Positions 54,391 through 62,751 of a DNA stretch of 64,000 bases are shown here, piece after piece. Under the pieces are notes generated by a model. The model worked only from the letters and a program-made list of their open reading frames with translations. It made no database searches and had not been told where the DNA came from. Location of the stretch: contig WKFJ01000014.1 in the NCBI GenBank assembly GCA_014872785.1, positions 186,001 to 250,000 of the forward strand, written 5' to 3'. A program made the position numbers and the translations under genes. Numbering within the stretch: the first letter of the stretch is position 1; each line of letters starts with the position of its first letter. The DNA is from Alteromonadaceae bacterium. GTDB lineage: Bacteria > Pseudomonadota > Gammaproteobacteria > Enterobacterales > Alteromonadaceae.

Positions 54391-55194
54391 ATGATGACGA
54401 AGCTCAGCGATTTTTCACCCACATTTCCCAGTGGCTATATAGCGGGTTCACGTTTTTTGACCCATTCATTGTTTTGGGTGGGGTATTACATCCTTTTCAG
54501 TATTATTTGGATGAAGCCTGACATTGGCTATTTTGCCTCTTTCTTTCTCGAGTTTATTTTGATGCCGGTTCGCATTCTATCTGCCTATTGCATGATTTAT
54601 GTGTTGATACCCGGCTACCTGGTCAAACAACGTTACAGGCTGTTCTTCGGCCACTACTTTTTACTCATATTGTTGGCTGGTGCGTTACAAACCATATTTG
54701 GTTATTTCTTTTACGAGAAGTTGTTACTGAATTCACAGGCGAGTTCGCTGTTCTCAGTGTCGGGCTTGATTCGCAACTGCATATTGGTCAATACCACCGT
54801 TTTACTGCTTGGAACCGCGAAGGTGTTTCAGCTTTATATACAATTGCAGAATGATATTGAAAATAAATCCAATGGTGATACCCATGATTACATTGAAGTT
54901 AAGTCTGATAGGGCGGTGCACAGACTAAAAACCGACTCAATCGCCTACGTCCAAGGCATGGGTAACTATGTAACTTACTATTTGGTGGATGGCGATAAAA
55001 AGCTTGTTTATGGCTCGTTAAAAGAGGCGCAAAAACAACTGCCTGCCCATTTTATCCGAATTCACCGATCTTACATTGCTAATCGCGAACTAATTGAAGC
55101 TTACACTCAGGAACAGGTGACCATTTCAGGTCTCACTGTTCCAAGAGGTGCCAGTATCACAGATGCCGAGTTGTCCTTGACATCCGCGTCTTAG
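54391..55194 (+). CDS. Membrane-bound LytTR DNA-binding protein
   Basis: A 267-residue protein with four or five N-terminal membrane helices (residues ~25-150) and a C-terminal LytTR domain (HDYIEVKSDRAVHRLKTDSI, then YVQGMGNYVTYYL, LPAHFIRIHRSYIANRELI). There is no kinase or receiver domain, so it joins a sensor in the membrane to a DNA-binding domain. It is 127 bases from the divergent PDZ hydrolase gene, a likely target. Confidence 0.82.
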   Translation: MMTKLSDFSPTFPSGYIAGSRFLTHSLFWVGYYILFSIIWMKPDIGYFASFFLEFILMPVRILSAYCMIYVLIPGYLVKQRYRLFFGHYFLLILLAGALQTIFGYFFYEKLLLNSQASSLFSVSGLIRNCILVNTTVLLLGTAKVFQLYIQLQNDIENKSNGDTHDYIEVKSDRAVHRLKTDSIAYVQGMGNYVTYYLVDGDKKLVYGSLKEAQKQLPAHFIRIHRSYIANRELIEAYTQEQVTISGLTVPRGASITDAELSLTSAS

Positions 55195-55223
55195 TTTGAA
55201 AAGACTCATAATTTGTAAGGGGC

Positions 55224-56015
55224 TCATAGTTTGTAAGGGATTGTGGGGTCTTGCGTTTCGCGTTTTCGGGCAATTTTGACATTCTCGCCAACAATGACTT
55301 TTATCTGATAGCCACTTTCTCTGGCCAGTAAACCTGCGTCACTGCGATTGGGAAACTGACGATACAGCTTTTTGATTGCCGCGATACTGTCTGGCGATCG
55401 GTTCATTAGCTTTTCCGCCATAAGTTTGGCTGCTTCAAGTGGTTCGTCGGCAACTTCGGTAATGAGGTTAGTACTAAGAGCGTCTTGAGCTGAAATTTCC
55501 TCTGCGGTCATGGCCCACAGCATAGATTTGTCGGTGGGCAGTTGTTCACGCAAAGCTAGTGAGCCGCCCATGTCCGGAATTAAGCCCCATTTGTTCTCCA
55601 TAATGGCAAAAGAAGCATCTGGCGTAGCGATTCTAAAGTCCCCCCCTAGAGCAATTTGCAGTCCGCCGCCCCAACACCTGCCGTGAATTGCCATAATCAC
55701 TGGAAATGGCACCTTGCGCCAGTTGGTGCTGACTCGTTGTGCCTTGTTGGAAGAGCCAGGCCACCATTTCCATAACAAACTCATGGCTTTTTTCTGACTG
55801 GCTAATACTGATTTAACATCAATTCCGGTACAAAAGTCGGCGCCTTCGCCTGAAACAATGGCAACACGCAAGTCGCTACGCGAGCGTAAGTGTTTTGACA
55901 CATGGTCTATTTCGTCAAACATTTGCATGTCGATTGCGTTGAGTTTATCTGGACGATTAATGACGACATGAGCGATGTGATTTTCGACATAGAACTTGAG
56001 GCGTTGATAAGACAT
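55224..56015 (-). CDS. Enoyl-CoA hydratase/isomerase family protein
   Basis: A 263-residue crotonase-fold protein: HVVINRPDKLNAIDMQMFDE, AIVSGEGADFCTGIDVKSVL and HGRCWGGGLQIALGGDFRIA form the CoA-binding and oxyanion-hole signature. It ends PTIPYKL. Catalytic acidic residues of hydratases are partly replaced, so it may be an isomerase or another crotonase. The last codons are partly repeated just outside the gene at 55205-55223. Confidence 0.85.
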   Translation of the reverse strand: MSYQRLKFYVENHIAHVVINRPDKLNAIDMQMFDEIDHVSKHLRSRSDLRVAIVSGEGADFCTGIDVKSVLASQKKAMSLLWKWWPGSSNKAQRVSTNWRKVPFPVIMAIHGRCWGGGLQIALGGDFRIATPDASFAIMENKWGLIPDMGGSLALREQLPTDKSMLWAMTAEEISAQDALSTNLITEVADEPLEAAKLMAEKLMNRSPDSIAAIKKLYRQFPNRSDAGLLARESGYQIKVIVGENVKIARKRETQDPTIPYKL

Positions 56016-56168
56016 ATAGGCACACTTTTGTTTTAGTTTTGCTCAAGCTTATTAGAGTCTTGGAGGAAATTCGAGAGATAATTAACAAGTTTTATACACT
56101 TGTTTGAATTTGCTCAGTTGTTTCTCTGAATCTTAGTGTAGATGCCGTTCCATGGCCTGGGATTAGGG

Positions 56169-56471
56169 CTACTTGCTGGGTTGCTTGAGTAGTTCTCTTA
56201 TGAGTGCCGAGCGGCTTATTTGTTTTTCCTGTGCGAGCTTGAATAGTTGCTCGCGGGCTTGCTTGTCTAGGGTAAAACAATGTCGGCTCATTTTATTAGC
56301 AGAGGAGGTAACTTCCAGCACTTCCACGTTAGAGCCGTCGATAGATATAACATTGTTTATTACCGGCAAATTTCCAGTGTATACGTCCTTTGCTTGTTCA
56401 ATAAACTCGTCAAAGTCGACTTTGCGTTTTTCAGGCACAGACGCTTTGCGCTTCAAGGTTAATAAACTCAT
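56169..56471 (-). CDS. RHH-type partner of ParA, candidate ParB-like
   Basis: About 100 residues. The last 45 (RHCFTLDKQAREQLFKLAQE, then KQISRSALIRELLKQ) look like a ribbon-helix-helix DNA-binding domain, as in ParG-type partners of ParA. The N-terminus is basic (MSLLTLKRKASVPEKRK). The start is inside the end of the ParA gene. Together they may form a small partition or positioning pair. Confidence 0.65.
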   Translation of the reverse strand: MSLLTLKRKASVPEKRKVDFDEFIEQAKDVYTGNLPVINNVISIDGSNVEVLEVTSSANKMSRHCFTLDKQAREQLFKLAQEKQISRSALIRELLKQPSK

Positions 56472-57129
56472 TGGCAATCTCGTGATGTGAAGCTTGAATT
56501 AACTCATGGAAAATGGCTTGAATTTCCATACTGGCTTTGCCACTAACGTCTTTTTCCATTACCGACATACCGCTTTCTTCACTGTCATCGTAAATATTTC
56601 GAGAAAATGTGATGGCATTAAGCACGGGTAAATCGAAAGAGCGACACACTTCTTTAGCTTCCAATATGCGACTCGCCATTGAAGGCAGAGAAGGGCACTG
56701 AGTAATCACAAAGGCAACATTCATTTTGGGATTAACCATTTTACAGGTTGAGACAATGTCTTCCATATGCACAACGGTTTTCAAATCTCTGCGTTTAGGA
56801 CGCAGAGGGAGCAATATATGGTCGGCTACTGCCATCGAGGAGCGCAACGCAAGATTGTCCTGACCGCCACAATCAATGATGACGTAGTCAAACGAGTTGT
56901 TTAAGCTGATGAGCTCGTTGCGAATTTTGCCATAAAGTTGCACGCAATTAATTTTGCTCAATGACTCATCATTGTTTCGCTCTTGGATCCAATCAGAGGT
57001 GGTGCGCTGTGGGTCGCAATCCACCATCATTAATGAATCGCTGATATGGTTTTTAATGTATACGGCGATATTTTGTGCCAGACAACTTTTGCCGCTGCCA
57101 CCTTTTTCGCCACCAACGAGAATAATCAT
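56431..57129 (-). CDS. ParA-family ATPase
   Basis: A 232-residue ParA/Soj-type ATPase: deviant Walker A KGGSGKSCLAQN (residues ~9-20), Walker B-like YVIIDCGGQDNLAL, and a switch segment LLPLRPKRRDLKTVVHMED. ParA binds DNA and moves cargo with a partner. This one is small, resembling plasmid or accessory ParA, not chromosomal Soj (~260). It overlaps the RHH gene by 41 bases. A ParA-type parS-like site was not recognised nearby. Confidence 0.82.
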   Translation of the reverse strand: MIILVGGEKGGSGKSCLAQNIAVYIKNHISDSLMMVDCDPQRTTSDWIQERNNDESLSKINCVQLYGKIRNELISLNNSFDYVIIDCGGQDNLALRSSMAVADHILLPLRPKRRDLKTVVHMEDIVSTCKMVNPKMNVAFVITQCPSLPSMASRILEAKEVCRSFDLPVLNAITFSRNIYDDSEESGMSVMEKDVSGKASMEIQAIFHELIQASHHEIANEFINLEAQSVCA

Positions 57130-57247
57130 ATGATCACTCCAAAATGTTTCTTACTGCTTTTACATAATACGCAGTAAGAAAAATTTGCAGTGATTAATAA
57201 ATGTACAATGTGATGCCTTTCAATACCTTTTTGGAGCAGTGACTTGC

Positions 57248-58144
57248 TTATTGGAAAAAGTAACCAACACTCGTCGACCAAGAAGTAGAGTTGTCGTCAG
57301 TACCAAAATCAAACGATGCGTCTACGTCCCACACTAGGTTGTCAGTCACATCGACCGAAAGGTAAAGATTGACCTGACCATAACTTTCAGAGCCAACGGC
57401 GGCGAAAGCATTAATCTGATCTCTAATGTCTACATCGCGAATTTGGCTCACGTTAGTGCCATTGCGACTGATGGCCGCTGAACCACTGTCGGTAAGCTCA
57501 TTCCAGCTGATAAAAGAACCAATTAGTACAGAGCGGTTATCCGTCAATGACCAGTAGTGACTGATGCCGCCACCTAACGATACGAACAAGGAGTCGCCCT
57601 CGTCGACAGAGGTTTCCAGAGGTCTGTCTGGATCAGGAGCATCAATAACTGAGTCTTGTTCCCAATCGGAGTAATGCACACCCGTATAAAGACTGAACTG
57701 CCAATCATCGCTGCTAAAGTAACGACTCAGACCTATAGAGTGCGTATTGGCTTTTGCTTCAATTTGTGAATTTGGCTGATTCTGGGTTAATACAACAGAA
57801 AACTCTTTATCGCTGTATTGAGAATACTGGTAGTAAGTAGACCAATTTTCTAGGTTGTAAGAAATACCCGCACCCAAGGTTTCCACTTCATAGTCAACCT
57901 GAATGAGGTTGTTTTGTGTGACGTTGTCGCTGTAGCGGGAAGAGTCAATCGACACTGAAATCTCTTCAGTAACATCAAAATCTGCCATTAAAGACACACC
58001 ACTTGGCGTTAAATTGAGTGTTTGCTCACCCACAGAGGTGGTGAGTTCAGTTTCCCCATAGCCAATGTAAATTGAATTTCCCCAGCATAGAGCCGGAAGT
58101 GCAGAAAATAAGAGTGTGCTTGCTTTTAGGGAGAGTTGCTTCAT
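57248..58144 (-). CDS. Outer-membrane beta-barrel protein, unknown
   Basis: A 298-residue protein with a signal peptide (MKQLSLKASTLLFSALPALC) and alternating beta strands such as ISYNLENWSTYYQYSQY, DWQFSLYTGVHYS and a terminal Phe-Gln (WSTSVGYFFQ), which together suggest a porin-like or autotransporter-like barrel. No family is named. It precedes the cassette region on the other strand. Confidence 0.65.
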   Translation of the reverse strand: MKQLSLKASTLLFSALPALCWGNSIYIGYGETELTTSVGEQTLNLTPSGVSLMADFDVTEEISVSIDSSRYSDNVTQNNLIQVDYEVETLGAGISYNLENWSTYYQYSQYSDKEFSVVLTQNQPNSQIEAKANTHSIGLSRYFSSDDWQFSLYTGVHYSDWEQDSVIDAPDPDRPLETSVDEGDSLFVSLGGGISHYWSLTDNRSVLIGSFISWNELTDSGSAAISRNGTNVSQIRDVDIRDQINAFAAVGSESYGQVNLYLSVDVTDNLVWDVDASFDFGTDDNSTSWSTSVGYFFQ

Positions 58145-58350
58145 CTAATTTGGGTTTGTGAGAATTTGTTAGCTAATCTAAGTGGCGAGAAGAGAAAAAT
58201 CAAATGTAAGTGCGTCGATGGCGTTGTGAACAAACCCATTGGCTCAATAGTTGTTATCAATATTCCACAAAAATACATTCATAGAAGAATTTGTTCTCAA
58301 CTTTAGTAAGTGTTGACTGATTAAAACAAGCGTTTGCCCCGGTAGTCATG

Positions 58351-58374
58351 AAAACGACCCATTGGGTCGTTTTT
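58351..58374. terminator. Terminator-like hairpin
   Basis: AAAACGACCC and GGGTCGTTTT pair around ATT and end in TTTT. It could stop transcription into the array from the left. Confidence 0.6.
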
Positions 58375-58481
58375 GCGCAACAGCCAATAATAGTGAGCAT
58401 TAATCCAGACTAGAGCTAGTCTTGACCGGATAAATTTGTTATCGATTGCCTCGAGAATAAAAACGACCCAACGGCTTGCAG

Positions 58482-58501
58482 AAAAACGACCCGTTGGGTC
58501 G
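58482..58501. repeat. Partial hairpin copy near the array start
   Basis: CGACCC and GGGTCG pair around GTT, preceded by AAAAA. It is a variant of the 58351 hairpin. A broken copy (AAAAACGACCCA) is at 58459-58470. Confidence 0.5.
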
Positions 58502-58533
58502 ATATTAAATTGTTAGGTTTCAAGGAGAGTGTT

Positions 58534-58881
58534 GTGAAATTGGTTGGCTCTAAAACTGAAAAGGAAATAAGGCTGGAGCTTATAAAAAATACTTCATCCG
58601 TATTTTCAAAATCGGTTGAGACTCACGTAAAAACCTTCTTTTTAGATAATGACTTGGATACAACTAAAGCCATTGTTTTAGACTCCTTTCCGGATGACAG
58701 ATTTGTTTATTATTGGTTACTTATTGATTCTCGGATGGTTGGTAGAGTAGAAGTCGAGCTAGACTGTCCTGAATGTACAGGCATGGATACTTTTACTCTT
58801 CTAGAATATCGCCATAAATTAAGTAAGATCCAACAAATAAAGTTAGCTGTCGCAATGGAGTTATTAGCAACTGAAACCTAA
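58534..58881 (+). CDS. Cassette 1 protein, unknown
   Basis: From the GTG at 58534 (AAGGAG six bases upstream) it is 115 residues, acidic and soluble, with VETHVKTFFLDNDLDTTKAI, FPDDRFVYYWLLIDSRMVG and LDCPECTGMD. No family is recognised. The stop TAA lies inside the attC heptamer ACCTAAC, as is usual for cassette genes. A promoterless cassette gene depends on readthrough. Confidence 0.65.
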   Translation: MKLVGSKTEKEIRLELIKNTSSVFSKSVETHVKTFFLDNDLDTTKAIVLDSFPDDRFVYYWLLIDSRMVGRVEVELDCPECTGMDTFTLLEYRHKLSKIQQIKLAVAMELLATET

Positions 58882-58976
58882 CAAGAATTTCAAGCGGGAC
58901 TGCTAACAGTTTGCTCGGTTTCGCTTCGCTACACATTTTAGCAAACTATTATCAGCCCTTTAAATGGGCGTTATGT
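58876..58976 (+). other. attC site 1
   Basis: It starts ACCTAAC (58876-58882) and ends GTTATGT (58970-58976), 101 bases, with inner AGTTTGCTCGG / TTTTAGCAAACT-type complementarity, close in layout to Vibrio VCR sites (AACAA..., GGGACTG, TATCAGCCC, GGGCGTTA). ACCTAAC is the exact complement of GTTAGGT at 58512-58518, so the cassette spans 58513 to 58970. Confidence 0.85.
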
Positions 58977-58999
58977 TTCTCTCGTATAGGGAGTGAAAT

Positions 59000-59515
59000 T
59001 TGTTTAAAAAGCTCACACTGCTACTTTTGTTACTTTGCTTGATCTTAGGAGCGACTGTTGGCTCCTACGTCTATGGTGTGACCGTTGGTCGCGAACTCCA
59101 GTTCCTCAACCAGGAAGCAGTACTCGCACATAAACTAGCATGGGATATTGATCTAGACTTTAGTGAAAACATTGAACTCACAAGGCTTCAAAAAGAACAA
59201 GAGATAAATGAGAAAATAGTCACCTTTGGGAAATATATTACCTTAAAACATCCCTCCCCCTTTTTTGAAGAGCTATTTCAAGCCTCAGCAGACTTGTTCA
59301 AGACAGTTGTGGAACATAGACTCCAGAATCCTGATTATTATGTAGACTCGGGAAAGCCTGCTCCCTACAGCGACAAAGCTTTTGTTCGATTAGAGAACTT
59401 ATTTAAAACAGATGATTTTGCAGACGAACATGGAAAAGAGTTCGCTCAAAGAGAACTAGCAAAATACAAACAGGATTCTGAGTACTATCACAGAGCTTTA
59501 GAATACTTTAGGTAG
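59000..59515 (+). CDS. Cassette 2 protein, membrane-anchored, unknown
   Basis: A 171-residue protein starting at TTG 59000 (AGGGAG upstream). Residues 5-27 form one membrane helix (LTLLLLLLCLILGATVGSYV); the rest is soluble and largely helical (ELTRLQKEQEINEKIVTFG, FFEELFQASADLFKTVVEHR). No family is named. It probably faces the periplasm. Confidence 0.65.
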   Translation: MFKKLTLLLLLLCLILGATVGSYVYGVTVGRELQFLNQEAVLAHKLAWDIDLDFSENIELTRLQKEQEINEKIVTFGKYITLKHPSPFFEELFQASADLFKTVVEHRLQNPDYYVDSGKPAPYSDKAFVRLENLFKTDDFADEHGKEFAQRELAKYKQDSEYYHRALEYFR

Positions 59516-59523
59516 ACCACGAA

Positions 59524-59626
59524 ACATAACAAAAGCAATCAATCTCGGACAAAAACTCGCTGGCACCCCCTCATTCTTCGGGTATTATAGCCAACAAGTT
59601 TGTGCCGTTTAATTTAAACGTTAGCA
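59524..59626 (+). other. attC site 2
   Basis: ACATAAC (59524-59530) to GTTAGCA (59620-59626). The inner arms CGGACAAAAACTCGCTGGC and GCCAACAAGTTTGTGCCG are complementary with bulges. ACATAAC exactly complements GTTATGT at 58970-58976, the junction of its own cassette. This is as expected for a cassette bounded by its attC. Confidence 0.88.
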
Positions 59627-59671
59627 TATTTGGAGACAAACCATCCTATTTTTTCAAAGGGAAAATTCTGC

Positions 59672-60505
59672 ATGGGAAAATATTTTAGAAAAACCAAAGA
59701 AGAGCAAAAAAGAATTAACAGACATGGAAAGATTGAACGATATGATCTTCCTCCCGAATTTGCAGATACCGATGAAGTCCGTAATTTTTGGGCTAATAAT
59801 GTAAATGCTGAAAGATTACGCGGTAAGATAGTATCCGATGCTGAACGTGGTTCGTTTAGATATTTTGCACAAATCGAAGAGCAACGTTTTCGGTCACATC
59901 GACATCTTATGCCTTGGATTATGGGAATTCCGCCGCAATCCAAAGTTTTGGAGATTGGATGTGGAATTGGATTGGATAGTTTACAGATAGCTAAAATCGG
60001 GCACACTTTGACAGCCATTGATCTCACTGATGTAGCTGTTGAAACTGCGCGCAAGCGGTTTGATGATTTAGGAATGAATGCGACCTTTAAAGTTGGAGAT
60101 GCTATGGCTCTTGAGTTTGACGATAACACCTTCGATTGTGTCTACTCCTTCGGGGTTTTGCACCATGCACCTGATACAGAAAAAGGAATTAATGAAGCTT
60201 TTCGTGTACTAAAACCTGGAGGGGAAGCGCGAATTATGTTGTATAACCGACACTCGCTTAACGAGTTGGTGCATCGAATAACAGGCATACCATTCGAGGA
60301 ACGTGATGAACTATGTCCAGTTGTGCGGCGTTATACGGTAAACGAGGTAATGCAACTGTTCAATAATTTTTCTTCGGTTCAAATAAACCGTGATTTTCTT
60401 TTTGGCGAAGGTTACGGAGTCCTATTCAAATTTATACCACGATGGTTATACGATACCCTATCACGATATCTTGGTTGGCATTTGATGATTATAGCAAAAA
60501 AATAA
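59672..60505 (+). CDS. Cassette 3 class I methyltransferase
   Basis: From the ATG at 59672 it is 277 residues. Motif I is VLEIGCGIGLDSLQIAK, the acidic loop TAIDLTDVAVE, motif II FDCVYSFGVLHHAP and post II RVLKPGGEARIMLYNR, so it uses SAM. The C-terminal part is specific (LNELVHRITGIPFEERDEL) and might bind the acceptor. Substrate unknown. TTG at 59630 is a possible longer start with a weaker ribosome binding site. Confidence 0.8.
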   Translation: MGKYFRKTKEEQKRINRHGKIERYDLPPEFADTDEVRNFWANNVNAERLRGKIVSDAERGSFRYFAQIEEQRFRSHRHLMPWIMGIPPQSKVLEIGCGIGLDSLQIAKIGHTLTAIDLTDVAVETARKRFDDLGMNATFKVGDAMALEFDDNTFDCVYSFGVLHHAPDTEKGINEAFRVLKPGGEARIMLYNRHSLNELVHRITGIPFEERDELCPVVRRYTVNEVMQLFNNFSSVQINRDFLFGEGYGVLFKFIPRWLYDTLSRYLGWHLMIIAKK

Positions 60506-60530
60506 ATTGAGATAATTGGGGAAAATTGAC

Positions 60531-60590
60531 TGCTTACATGGCGCTTCACCGGAGCGCAAAAAAACGCGCCCGGTGAACTTTCCGTTATAA
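60531..60590 (+). other. Candidate attC site 3 (degenerate)
   Basis: TGCTTAC (60531-60537) differs by one base from the expected complement (TGCTAAC) of GTTAGCA at cassette 3's 5' end, and GTTATAA (60584-60590) closes the site. In between, CTTCACCGG/CCGGTGAA and GCGC/GCGC pair. At 60 bases it has the length of short attC sites. The altered AAC may make it a poor recombination site. Confidence 0.6.
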
Positions 60591-60610
60591 CCAGAATTTG
60601 GAAACTGTTT

Positions 60611-61362
60611 ATGGAAGCACCTTTTTATAATTTGATTATTTTTTTCTGGATAATTGCGTTTGCGGCCACTTCTTTTTCTCAATCGGCTGGCGCAATATCA
60701 ATGATGTAGCCCCGAAAGAGATTCATGTCACCGTTGATAGATTCCAAAAGTCTAGTTGGAGTCTTGGGGTAGGAGACAAGAGAATCAATGGTTCGGATTT
60801 TGTTGTTTCTAACTGGGCAAACACCCATAACCACATTGTTGTCTTAGACGGCATTCTAGGTGTGATAATAGAAGATTCAGCATCAGAAAAAATACTTAAA
60901 AGCGAAGTAGAAAAAATATTAACAAATGATTTTAATCTTCAGCTTTTATTGAAGAGCAAGATTGAAAACGGTCAGGACTTCAATAATCTTGTTGGTGGCA
61001 TCGGAAAAACTACCGTGAAGAGGAAATATTCATTAGTCCTTCAATCATATTCGCTTATTTATGCAAACGAAGATGGAGTAATATTTAATCCTCAAATATT
61101 GGCAAAATTATTTGATGAAAATAATAACCTTATATGGTCATCAGTTTACGGAGAAATGAGCGATAGAAAGAAGTGGGCTGGTGAAGGCAACTCATGGAAC
61201 CTAGCTTCTGTTGATGCAATGCTAAATGAAATTTATGAGCTTTTAATTTTGGATATAAAAGCGAACATGAACGGCTTTGAGAACGAGTTTCAAAGACAAA
61301 GAGAGAAAAAAATTATCGAAAAAATTATAGAAGGTATAGAAATAACGCTACCTGAATTTTGA
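60611..61362 (+). pseudogene. Frameshifted cassette gene, lipoprotein or secreted type
   Basis: ATG 60611 opens a 32-residue frame with a hydrophobic signal-like start (MEAPFYNLIIFFWIIAFAAT) that stops at 60707. The neighbouring frame, open from 60631 to 61362, reads NINDVAPKEIHVTVDRFQ and goes on for some 220 residues (its first usable start codon is GTG at 60862). A single-base shift near 60680-60710 would join them. So the gene looks broken; 166 residues from 60862 remain readable. No family is named. Confidence 0.55.
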
Positions 61363-61463
61363 CATAACAAGCGCATTAACACTCGCTGTGCTCGATGGGG
61401 ACAAAAACACGTAGGCTCCCCTCGCTTCGCTCGGTATTAGAGCTCGTTATGTTGGTGTTAGCC
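61362..61463 (+). other. attC site 4
   Basis: ACATAAC (61362-61368) pairs with GTTATGT (61446-61452), and a further GTTAGCC (61457-61463) follows. It carries the ACAAAAAC, GGGGAC and CTCGTTATG parts of VCR-like sites. The end could be at either GTT; GTTAGCC fits the next attC better. The broken cassette gene stops at its first base. Confidence 0.7.
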
Positions 61464-61482
61464 ACAAGTAGGAGATCGAACC

Positions 61483-62079
61483 TTGTTCGGGTTATTCAAG
61501 AAAAAGGAAAAGAACGTAAAGGTTAAGCCAGAATTTATTGTGGTCACAATTAACGCTCGTATTCTGCCGATGCACAGAGGTGAAATATACGGAGATCCTC
61601 TTGACGAAATTCTCTCAAAAAACTCTATCGGTGAGGTTTCTGGTGGTGGCACTCTTAAATCCCAATCTGGTGAGATCGAGTATTGTGATGTAGAAATTCA
61701 GGTCAACAATTCAAGTAACGATACTGTCGAATTAATTAGAACATCACTTGAAGAGATAGGCGTACCTAAAGGGTCAAAAATCAAAGTAGAAGCCACTGAC
61801 TCCGAAATTAAGTTTGGCACTTTAGAAGGGCTAGCAATTTCCTTAAATGGTACCGATTTGGACGACGAGGTATACGCAAACAGCGACTCCAATTATGTTT
61901 ACAGTGAGCTTGATCGGCTTACGCAAGGTAATGGCAAGGTCTACAGTTACTGGCAAGGTTCAACCGAAACTGCTTTTTATTTGTACGGCACTTCGTTTTC
62001 TCAAATGAAATCACAAATATCGGAGTTAGTTAATAACTATCCTCTGTGCCAAAAATGCAGAATTGAACAAATCGCATAA
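61483..62079 (+). CDS. Cassette 5 protein, unknown
   Basis: From the TTG at 61483 (AGGAG upstream) it is 198 residues, soluble. Features: FLFKKKEKNVKVKPEF-type basic start, IEYCDVEIQVNNSSNDTVEL, VEATDSEIKFGTLEG and VYSYWQGSTETAFYLYG, ending in CQKCRIEQIA. It may be one domain with a beta-sandwich look. No family is recognised. Confidence 0.65.
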   Translation: MFGLFKKKEKNVKVKPEFIVVTINARILPMHRGEIYGDPLDEILSKNSIGEVSGGGTLKSQSGEIEYCDVEIQVNNSSNDTVELIRTSLEEIGVPKGSKIKVEATDSEIKFGTLEGLAISLNGTDLDDEVYANSDSNYVYSELDRLTQGNGKVYSYWQGSTETAFYLYGTSFSQMKSQISELVNNYPLCQKCRIEQIA

Positions 62080-62083
62080 ATAT

Positions 62084-62185
62084 CGCTAACAAGGTAAATC
62101 AAACATGGACAAATACTCGCTGATTCCGCTCGTGCATCGCAAATAATAGCCAGCAATTAACCGCCCTTTATTGCGGCCGTTATTC
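62084..62185 (+). other. attC site 5
   Basis: CGCTAAC (62084-62090) to GTTATTC (62179-62185), 102 bases, with GGACAAATACTCGCTG and AGCCAGCAATTAACCG complementary in part. CGCTAAC differs in one base from the complement of GTTAGCC at cassette 5's 5' end (GGCTAAC). Confidence 0.75.
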
Positions 62186-62262
62186 GATTGACGTAGTAAT
62201 ATCTGATTCCATAGTTGGAGCGGGGCAATATGGCGTTGTTTTGCATCAAAAGGAATTATTGA

Positions 62263-62649
62263 TTGAAGTTAGAAAACTATTGGCTATTTGCACTAGGTGC
62301 ATTGTTCATGGGACTCGTTTTTGTTGGGCAGGTGTACTATCGTCCATGGGTAGTTGAAAACGCATTAGATGATTTTGGTTTGGCAAATTACTGGCCAAGC
62401 TTATTTGGTTGTTTTTGTGCGATATTTTTTGCCACTTCTTTTGTGAAGAAACGAGAACTAATTAGATGTAGTTTTTGGACTGGTGTTGGCTGCGCAGTAT
62501 ACGAAATCTTGCAACCAATGCTTGGGACTGGAGTGTTTGATTGGGCTGATTTAGTTGCAGTTTGTTTAGCAGGTACTGCGTGCTCGCTAGGATTGCTAGT
62601 TAAATCAAGAATGTCACAGTCGATCAGTGACAGGAAGAAGGTAGGTTGA
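62263..62649 (+). CDS. Membrane protein after the last attC, unknown
   Basis: A 128-residue protein with four hydrophobic segments (around 8-24, 45-60, 72-86 and 95-112). TTG at 62263 has AAAGGAA upstream. No attC follows it within 100 bases, so it is either the flanking chromosomal gene or a cassette that lost its attC. No family is recognised (the motif YEILQPMLGTGVFDWAD recalls VanZ-like proteins only weakly). Confidence 0.55.
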   Translation: MKLENYWLFALGALFMGLVFVGQVYYRPWVVENALDDFGLANYWPSLFGCFCAIFFATSFVKKRELIRCSFWTGVGCAVYEILQPMLGTGVFDWADLVAVCLAGTACSLGLLVKSRMSQSISDRKKVG

Positions 62650-62751
62650 TACTACAATGGCAGTTTCGATGGGAATGGGCGATCTGCACATCCTGTACAC
62701 ATCACCCACCGAAACACAACAACTAGGTATAAGGGACCAATTAATTAGACA

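Larger units (their letters stand above)
58145..58512. other. Region before the cassette array
   Basis: No gene is seen here. It contains three related AAAACGACCC-type hairpin sequences (58351-58374, 58459-58470, 58482-58501). The first is a terminator-like hairpin; the other two are partial. GTTAGGT at 58512-58518 then opens the first cassette. It could contain a former attI or a broken attC; neither is proven. Confidence 0.45.
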
